A stretch of 64,000 nt of DNA from Euglena gracilis. Its lineage: Eukaryota; Euglenida; Euglenophyceae; Euglenales. Location: positions 54,235,143 to 54,299,142 of the forward strand of contig CP154956.1 of NCBI GenBank assembly GCA_039621445.1, read 5' to 3'. This document shows, piece by piece, positions 59,201-64,000 of this stretch (the stretch's first letter is position 1; every line of letters starts with the position of its first letter). The notes below the pieces were generated by a model, which searched no databases, was not told the DNA's origin, and worked only from the letters and a program-made list of their open reading frames with translations. Both the position numbers and the translations under genes were made by a program.

Positions 59201-61005
59201 TGCAGGTGGACTTCAAGAACGCCTTCAACACCCTCGACAGGGGAGTGCTGCTCCGTGAGGCAGAAACCCGCGCGCCGGCACTGTTCAACTACCTGCGGTT
59301 CGCGTACGGACAGCCGGCTCCCCTGTTCAGCGACGGCCGCACGCTACCATCCACCAGAGGCACGCATCAAGGGTGCCCCTTGGGGCCGATCGGCTTTGCT
59401 GTTGGCCTGCAGTCCATCGCGGAGGCTATCAGCACCCAAGCAGAACTGCTATGGTCCTGCTGGTATCTGGATGACGGAATCCTCGTAGGAGAGCCAACGG
59501 CTCTTCAGAAGTGCCTTGACTACCTACGCAGCGAAAGCAGTCGCACTGGGATACAGCTAAATCTGGCCAAGTGTGTCCTGTGGGGACCAGCAGCAGCCAG
59601 CCTCCCCGACCGAGAACTTCTGAAAATGGTGCCCTGGGCCGAGGGGTCCGGAATCACGGTCCTGGGCTGCCCAGTCGACTTCCCCAGCTCTGCAGACCAC
59701 ACTGTCGCCGCCTGGGCGGAAGCAACTGAAAAGATCGAACAAGCTGCTGACCTCGTTACTTCGGTCGCCGATCCCCAGTTGGCCCACCATCTCCTCCGCT
59801 ACTGTCTGGACGGCTGTCGCGTAAACCACCTCCTGCGTGCCTCAGATTCGTACCAAGCGCAAAGCGAGGTCTCACGCTGCGGTGAAACCATCTTCAGCGC
59901 CTTCGAAGATATCCTGGGACAGGCCCTGAACGCGGATCAGCGGCTACAAGCAGCGTTACCGCTCTCAGTGGGCGGCTGCGGCCTCCGAATTCCGGCGTCC
60001 CACCAAGGCGCCGCCCGCACTGCAGCCTTATGTCAGTTCTACACACACGGCCACAAGAAGGTGGCATGCCCTGACTACGCTGCCGCCCCAGACGACCGCA
60101 CTTGCCAGCAAGCCGCCCATGACTTATGTTCCACGCTAGGAAATCGTCACCCAGAAAGCAGTCGCCTAGCAAACTCCGCCGCCTTCGCTTGCGCCTCAGG
60201 AAACGATACCTCCCAACGATGGTGGCAAAAGGAGTCTGCCAAAACCACTGTGGATGCCTTGGTGGACAGGTCAGCCCCACGTGACCAAGCACGGCTCCTG
60301 GAGCAAGTCAACGGCATCGGGCACGGGTGGATGGCGGTACCTCCCCACGAAGCGCTGCACACTGTCATCGACCCGGCAGACTACCGATTGGGACTGAAAT
60401 GGTGGCTGGGCTTGCCACTAGCGGACTCTCCAACCATCTGTGCTGGTTGTCAGGCCACCGTGGATGTCCATGGCGACCACGATCTGTGCTGCATTCGCAA
60501 TAACTTTGCGAACCGCCACAACGCCGTTCAAGACGCACTTTTCAACATCTTGTCAACGAACGGTCAAAGCGTGCAGCGCGAGGTCCCGGTGCCGAACCAA
60601 CCCGACAGCTCGCTGCGGCCGGCTGACCTGCTTCTAGCTACCTGGCAGGATGGGAAGCCCACGGCAGTGGACATCACCATCGCCCATGGCTGGCAAGCTG
60701 CCGAAAGGCTGGCAACTCGGGAACGGTGGAGGACGTTCCTTAAAAGGAAGGAGGTCGCCAAGCATACTAAGTACGACACTCCCTGCCAAAACGGGGGATG
60801 GTCCTTTGCCACCCTGGCCATGGGCACGTGGGGTGGCCTTGGACCCGAAAGCGCAAAGCTGCTAACCCGAATTATCAAACGCACCACCTCATGGGATCGC
60901 GGTGACATCGGTGCCACGCGCCAGGCCGAGAGCTACCAGCTTCTGGCGCTTTCACTCTTCCGGCAGCTTGCGCAAATGCTGCGCCCGAAACACATCCTAC
61001 GCTGA
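56248..61005 (+). CDS. R2-like non-LTR retrotransposon polyprotein with 2A peptide
   Basis: 1585 codons, uninterrupted. N-terminal ~520 residues: no recognised domain, three 10-residue repeats (AQEFSPGVP), then 62-residue repeats. A 2A-like sequence is at 566-582. Reverse transcriptase about 850-1120: SSPGPSGLRPCHLQ, LRKKDDGVRPIAVGD from 912, VDFKNAFN (Asp988), RGTHQGCPLGP (1037-1047), YLDD (1073-1076), GIQLNLAKCVLWGP (1101-1114). C-terminus: Cys1398/Cys1401/His1408/His1411/Cys1414 cluster, RHN 1423-1425, then RPAD (Asp1460) and Asp1475, fitting the PD-x(12-14)-D restriction-like endonuclease of R2-type elements. No APE endonuclease seen. The start is uncertain; Met521 is the first ATG directly before the 2A region. 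Role: target-primed reverse transcription. Confidence 0.9.
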   Translation: MKPWETQPQEKKGEIQPPSSSSTSTSMAQALGDPAPGELFTMEPKELKQDAAEVEPIMAPTAAAGTAITSTTCPIMLNILIIDVVLAHVFCISQIPMHMVKRKNMQRASNSQQHLSAKNLQQPPNTADPRHYIFVPGPWKSCTASSPPEESSSVCLGELAQEFSPGVPAQEFSPGVPAQEFSNGVPTQHFTPPVPAGETNPEWSNQKFSPGGLTQETELKTFGWEHKCFNSHGSKTFQLKLSAFLPRTSLSSRRCRCSFAISPGRFRENNRRNACSSPQARQGSMHVYAEKNAASDPTKNHSPQRQDTLAARTHSRSGGGADLIPLWRRMAHKKGHPRWRCWRKSPRPPPLSSTVPKRPPPRRFVAGRRNRPARMFRSRGTRGPLPIGIGHHSFFIMTTRWSPLRCPQGGLSRAADTKKRSSSRRNAAGGRKQPGRILRSRGTGEPLPPGIGHHGCFIMTTRWRPLRCPQGGFSRAADANKRFPARRNAAGGRKQPPRIFRSRGTQRPLPPSSGLHSSFKMTTRRSAELAGRGSLLRCGAIHVKPVPKARFGCAQARAVGKPGKTGRGSLLSCGDVESNPGPPSGKPAPPGGRKRPAAPPAPRADASTDNATDLAHPADDTPAAMVVDPNGNNSDLRHVVLPRIIVPAAPTGLQDILLSRAKTLLHVPAGNQRDVSETLCDTILEYVARPTNDTLFAVLSFPKLVLRTVPTGGREAQEDISSAITRRVKLFRQGDYSTLWDELRNATKLPPVAVETRAAKKARTVPAAIPEATLRRARTLVGEGAPAKALQVLLSEGTHRASDPAVWAKLQALHPEGKPVNLDTVPRRVPPFPDGQQVRWEELLRDAILRFPRTSSPGPSGLRPCHLQDAVRRPGQGARLLTALGKLTSSWVDGQLPSDHAPWWCAANLTPLRKKDDGVRPIAVGDTIRRLVGKALLHTGTAKDQVGKLSPLQVGVGVPNAAEAVSLATQSLIRKLSPQGNWAVLQVDFKNAFNTLDRGVLLREAETRAPALFNYLRFAYGQPAPLFSDGRTLPSTRGTHQGCPLGPIGFAVGLQSIAEAISTQAELLWSCWYLDDGILVGEPTALQKCLDYLRSESSRTGIQLNLAKCVLWGPAAASLPDRELLKMVPWAEGSGITVLGCPVDFPSSADHTVAAWAEATEKIEQAADLVTSVADPQLAHHLLRYCLDGCRVNHLLRASDSYQAQSEVSRCGETIFSAFEDILGQALNADQRLQAALPLSVGGCGLRIPASHQGAARTAALCQFYTHGHKKVACPDYAAAPDDRTCQQAAHDLCSTLGNRHPESSRLANSAAFACASGNDTSQRWWQKESAKTTVDALVDRSAPRDQARLLEQVNGIGHGWMAVPPHEALHTVIDPADYRLGLKWWLGLPLADSPTICAGCQATVDVHGDHDLCCIRNNFANRHNAVQDALFNILSTNGQSVQREVPVPNQPDSSLRPADLLLATWQDGKPTAVDITIAHGWQAAERLATRERWRTFLKRKEVAKHTKYDTPCQNGGWSFATLAMGTWGGLGPESAKLLTRIIKRTTSWDRGDIGATRQAESYQLLALSLFRQLAQMLRPKHILR
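56720..56810 (+). repeat. 30-bp tandem repeat in N-terminal frame
   Basis: Three copies of CCAGGAGTTCAGCCCTGGAG-type units, in frame. Confidence 0.85.
57325..57807 (+). repeat. 186-bp tandem monomers before the 2A region
   Basis: ATGACGACNCGG occurs at 57436, 57622 and 57808, exactly 186 apart; a partial unit precedes the first. Each has GCGGGAGGCCGGAAACAGCC and CCCGTGGCAC. Open in frame (62 codons). Confidence 0.92.
57838..57888 (+). other. Degenerate 2A-like sequence
   Basis: Encodes GRGSLLRCGAIHVKPVP (residues 531-547). It shares 10 of 17 positions with the 2A at 566-582, but the D-x-E-x-N-P-G-P core is lost, so no skipping is expected. Confidence 0.75.
57943..57993 (+). other. 2A ribosome-skipping peptide
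   Basis: Encodes GRGSLLSCGDVESNPGP (residues 566-582), carrying the D-V/I-E-x-N-P-G-P consensus of functional 2A sequences. Skipping would fall between Gly581 and Pro582, releasing the enzyme part with an N-terminal Pro. Confidence 0.92.
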
Positions 61006-61391
61006 AAGCGCTTGTCCGCCCTCTTCAACACCTAGACTGAGCACGACGTCTGCCGTCTCGTCGCGAGCCCCAAGGCAGCGGCAGCCAAATCAAGTCCCAG
61101 CATGCACCACGGCGGCTCATCCCCGCATCACCGCCAAAGGCCAATCACCACCAGGACGCCACCACGAACCTTGACGCTTCTCTCCCCAACCGCCCGGCCG
61201 CGCAGCCTCCCCCTCCCCAGCATCCATCGGCCGCTAAGGCCCCTTCGTCCCCGCTTACCCTTCCCTGACTATCAAACCCCTTCTGACTATCCATGGGGTT
61301 TCCCCATCTGTACATAGCTTCCCCCTCTCTGAACACTCAAATCCAGTAGGCAGTGCCACTGGTCGGTGGATTCGGTTCGCCCCACCACCGT
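61006..61391 (+). other. 3' UTR and 3' end of retrotransposon 1
   Basis: Begins after TGA 61005. Contains CATGGGGTTTCCCCATCTGT, then the 54-bp terminal block 61338-61391. No poly-A tail is visible. Confidence 0.7.
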
Positions 61392-61492
61392 GTTTGGCTT
61401 TCTCGAAGAAATAGGGCTTAGGAGACAAGCCAACTTTAACGGTGGTGGGGCGAACCGAATCCACCGACCAGTGGCGCTGCCTACTGGATTTG
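61338..61492. repeat. Inverted 54-bp blocks: shared 3' ends of two retrotransposons
   Basis: 61338-61391 and the reverse complement of 61439-61492 differ at one base. Each follows a CATGGGG..CCCCATCTGT sequence in its own element. Spacer 61392-61438, with weaker TTGGCTT pairing. Confidence 0.92.
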
Positions 61493-61765
61493 AAGAGTCA
61501 AGGTGCTAGAGGGTGGGTTATTGAACAGATGGGGAGGCCCCATGGGGAGTACGAGTGCAGAGGCGGAGGAGAAGGGTAAAGGGGTAGCAGCAGGAGTGTT
61601 GCAGGTACAGGGTGGCAAAGGTAGTACACAGTGTTGGCCGGTATCTCCATGCGTGGGGAAAGGTGGGAGGGTGAGAGCAGCGTGTTACGCGGGTGGCGGT
61701 CATGGAACAGAAACCAGCGGCTGGCGGGAGCAAACAGGGTGTGTGACTCCGTCTGGGCGAGTGGC
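61439..61765 (-). other. 3' UTR of retrotransposon 2
   Basis: Minus-strand sequence after the stop near 61766, with CATGGGGCCTCCCCATCTGT like element 1 and ending in the shared 54-bp block. Confidence 0.65.
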
Positions 61766-64000
61766 TTAGAAGGAAGCAACGGTGTGGCCCAGCTCCTTAG
61801 TGATCAGGAGCGCTCCAAGTTGGGCGGCCACCCCAGAGAACAGAGCCCAGGACAGGCCCTGCTGCAGTTCAGCAAGGAACACGTTCCGGGCGCCACCGGA
61901 AGCGGTGGCGCCAAGCCGCTGTCGTAGTTCCTCCCAAACGCGCTGGCTGTCCCCGCCAAAGGAGCCCCAGACGCTGAGGATCATGGGCGAGAACCTGGCT
62001 CCCCGGGCCCGGCAGCGGTCACCGTATTTGGCTGTTTTCCGGAGGGCTCTGCTGCGGAGCAAGTCCCAGGAGGCGGGGAGGCCCCAGTTCGCACTGGGCG
62101 GGGAGGGATGGTTGATGCCCACGTCAATGGCCCATGATGCAGCGCCAGACCAGTGTGGCAGGAAGATGTCCGCATCCCGCTTCTGATCGACGGCCACCGA
62201 GACCTCCAGGGCGTGTGGAATTCCCCGCGCCTGTAGTTGGGCAGTGAGCTGAACTTGCATGCGTCAAAGCAAAAGCGCAGCAAGGACAGCTGTACCTGCG
62301 GGTCGCGCACGGAGCCCAACAAGGCGCACGCCTGTTCGTTTTTTGATATGCAGCTGTCAAGTTGCTGCTGAACGAAGGCGCGGGATGCCGGGTGGTGGAC
62401 CGGTACACCCAGGTCCCAGGAAGTGTTGTACCCGATGGTGACGTTCCCACAGTTTGTTTTTGTGGCAGCACAAGGCATGGTCACCGAAGGGGTCAACGAC
62501 CTGTCCGCAGCCGAGGGGGCAGGGAGAACCAGCCAGGCTGAGGGGAATGATGGGTAAACCCAGGTGCCACTTCAACATGAGCCGAAAGGACGCACCGTCA
62601 ACGGCAAATCCATCGGTCTTGGACGGGCGAGCCCCGATCCAGCTTGAGCAGATAGAGTTATTTTGATGCTCAAAGCGGACCCGGTCCCGATCGTTCAAGG
62701 CGCAGAGAAAAGCCGGACGTGCGGCCAGCCGCAGCTGCTCGCTCCACCACGCTTGGTCGTGGTGGGAAGTGTCCTCTGGGCACAGCGAATTGCTCCCGAT
62801 CCACTTGCGGACGGGTTCGAAGGCATCACCGAGTCGAAGCTGCAAGCCGGACAGGAGGTCCGACAGGCCATCGATGGGGGCCCGAGAGATGTTGTTCAAA
62901 CCCAGGGAGGTCGGTGCGGAGGTGATCCTAGATAGGAGGGCACTCAGGCGGGCCGGGAGGACGCTGTCTGCAGACAACCGAATGCCGAACCCACCCTGGC
63001 GCAGGGGGAGGGCAGCCTGGGCCCATTGGGTGTCCGACACCGAGCAGTCCAGTATCTGTTGGAAGGTGGACCGGAGGCAGCTGTCGGCCCGAGCTAGGAG
63101 GTCGGCGAACGGGGCGCAATGGGCACCGAGACGCCGGAGTCGGGCGTGTACGGTATGATGGATGCCTGCCGCAAGACAGAGTCTGCCGGGAGCGAAGGAA
63201 TGTGACGTGTCCCAGGGCCCCAAACTGTCGTTTTTGCGAAGTTCATGGAACAGCCCAACCGCCCCAAGCCATGGTACAGGCCAGTCAGGGCGCGGTCCGC
63301 GGTGGGGACATCCGATAAAACGGATCCGTCGTCCAGAAACCAGAAGGAGTTTCCTCTCCCTGGTGTGGCGAGCAGGGTGTCATGAATGGTCATGGCAAAC
63401 AGCAGGGGGACGAGTGGGGCACCTTGCTTTCCGCCTTCCGTGCTCCAAATGGCGGTGTCTCCGACAAACAGCCTGGTCGGCTGCAACGAAAGACGACACC
63501 ACTGCAGCAGGTGCGGAGCACGTCGACGGACGGCATCCAGCATGTCCGCGCGACGAACGGAGTTGAACGCATTGCGGATATCGACCTGCATTAATACCCA
63601 GTCGGGGTTGTCTCCCCGTTCCAGGATGAGGTGCTGGAGCGATATACCGATCTGTTCACATGCGTTCCGTCCGCCGAAGGCGGATTGCAATGGCCGCATG
63701 TTTGCACCCGCCTGCACTGTTTCTGGCAACGCCAGCAAACTTTTCTCCACTACCCGGCGGATGGTCTCCCCAACCGCAACTGGGCGGACGCCGTCATCCT
63801 TCTTCCGCAGAGGGAAGAGGTTGGCGGAGCAAAGCCACTCGGCGGCCACCGGGTGAAGGGATCCCTGCACGCAGTGCTGTACGAGGTCGTCAAGGGCCTG
63901 AAGGAGTCGGAGTGGACTCCCACTGTCGCCATCGCGCACCAGTTCAACCAGATGTGCGGGGAGCAGTCCCGAAGGGCCCGGAGCGCTGCCCGGGGGGAAC
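61766..64000 (-). pseudogene. R2-like retrotransposon 2, broken, runs off the window
   Basis: From the window end the frame reads APGPSGLLPAHLVELV, LRKKDDGVRPVAVGETIRR, VDIRNAFN, GGKQGAPLVPLL, FLDD (Phe for Tyr) and NFAKTTVWGP, so the RT core is intact to about 63170. Near 63130 the frame shifts. The next frame has RQGGFGIRL, the Cys/His motif CPLGCGQVVDPFGDHALCC and ERHH. After a misplaced 168-base piece (62245-62412) the endonuclease follows: RDAD, 14 residues, then D (IDVGINHP). Clearly related to element 1 but diverged. The 5' part, including any 2A, is outside. Confidence 0.85.

Noticed and set aside
57108-60917. Long open frames antisense to the retrotransposon ORF
   Set aside because: High GC content keeps the opposite strand open. 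All recognisable RT and endonuclease motifs lie in the plus-strand frame.
61338-61492. Independent MITE or terminator hairpin
   Set aside because: Each arm is the 3' terminal block of its neighbouring retrotransposon, so the inverted repeat is explained by two convergent elements.

Overview
The window is nuclear DNA of a eukaryote, most likely a protist. It has spliceosomal GT..AG introns, a TTAGGG-type interstitial telomeric array, R2-like non-LTR retrotransposons, traces of DNA transposons (including a hAT transposase remnant), many microsatellites and very little coding sequence. Four candidate genes have a splice-acceptor-like sequence only 4-10 nt before the ATG. This would fit spliced-leader trans-splicing, as in dinoflagellates and some other protists. 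The cold-shock-domain gene also fits a dinoflagellate-like alga, but the lineage cannot be proved from this window.

Layout. Positions 1-10741 and 29019-39971 are two copies of one ~9-11 kb segment. A mosaic, partly inverted third copy lies at about 22205-25400, with smaller fragments at 17463-18600 and 20870-21015. The copies differ by clean insertions. The best is a 2.0-kb terminal-inverted-repeat (TIR) element with an 8-bp target duplication, present at 989-3005 and absent from the empty site at 29999-30006. A second transposon type (25527-28516, partial copy 43284-45984) is full of GCGCATTTGCGC palindromes. A tyrosine-recombinase-like element lies at 19264-20455. Positions 40698-41350 are a large palindrome with (CCCTAA)n then (TTAGGG)n at its centre. 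From 46 to 54 kb the DNA is rich in GC hairpins and short tandem blocks.

Genes. The main host gene I infer is on the minus strand and spread over ~39 kb: 53672-53421, 46806-46740, 42179-42064, 32456-32400, 23084-23028, 16778-16647, 14359-14258. It would encode a ~260-aa protein with an N-terminal cold-shock domain, a Gly/Lys linker and an acidic Ala/Pro/Glu/Val-rich tail. All splice phases agree, and nearly all the repeats of the window would lie in its introns. Two of its exons are copies of one 57-bp exon carried by the segmental duplications. Further candidates are a 96-aa protein at 54194-54484 (+) and a 79-aa ORF at 55688-55449 (-).

The right end (56.2-64 kb) holds two related retrotransposons lying tail to tail. 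The plus-strand one has an intact 1585-codon ORF with reverse transcriptase, a zinc-binding motif and an R2-type restriction-like endonuclease. It also has a near-canonical 2A ribosome-skipping peptide in front of the enzyme part, preceded by a decayed second 2A copy and by 186-bp tandem monomers. The minus-strand one is broken, with an internal segment moved to the wrong place, and runs off the window. The two share a 54-bp 3' end that differs at one base.
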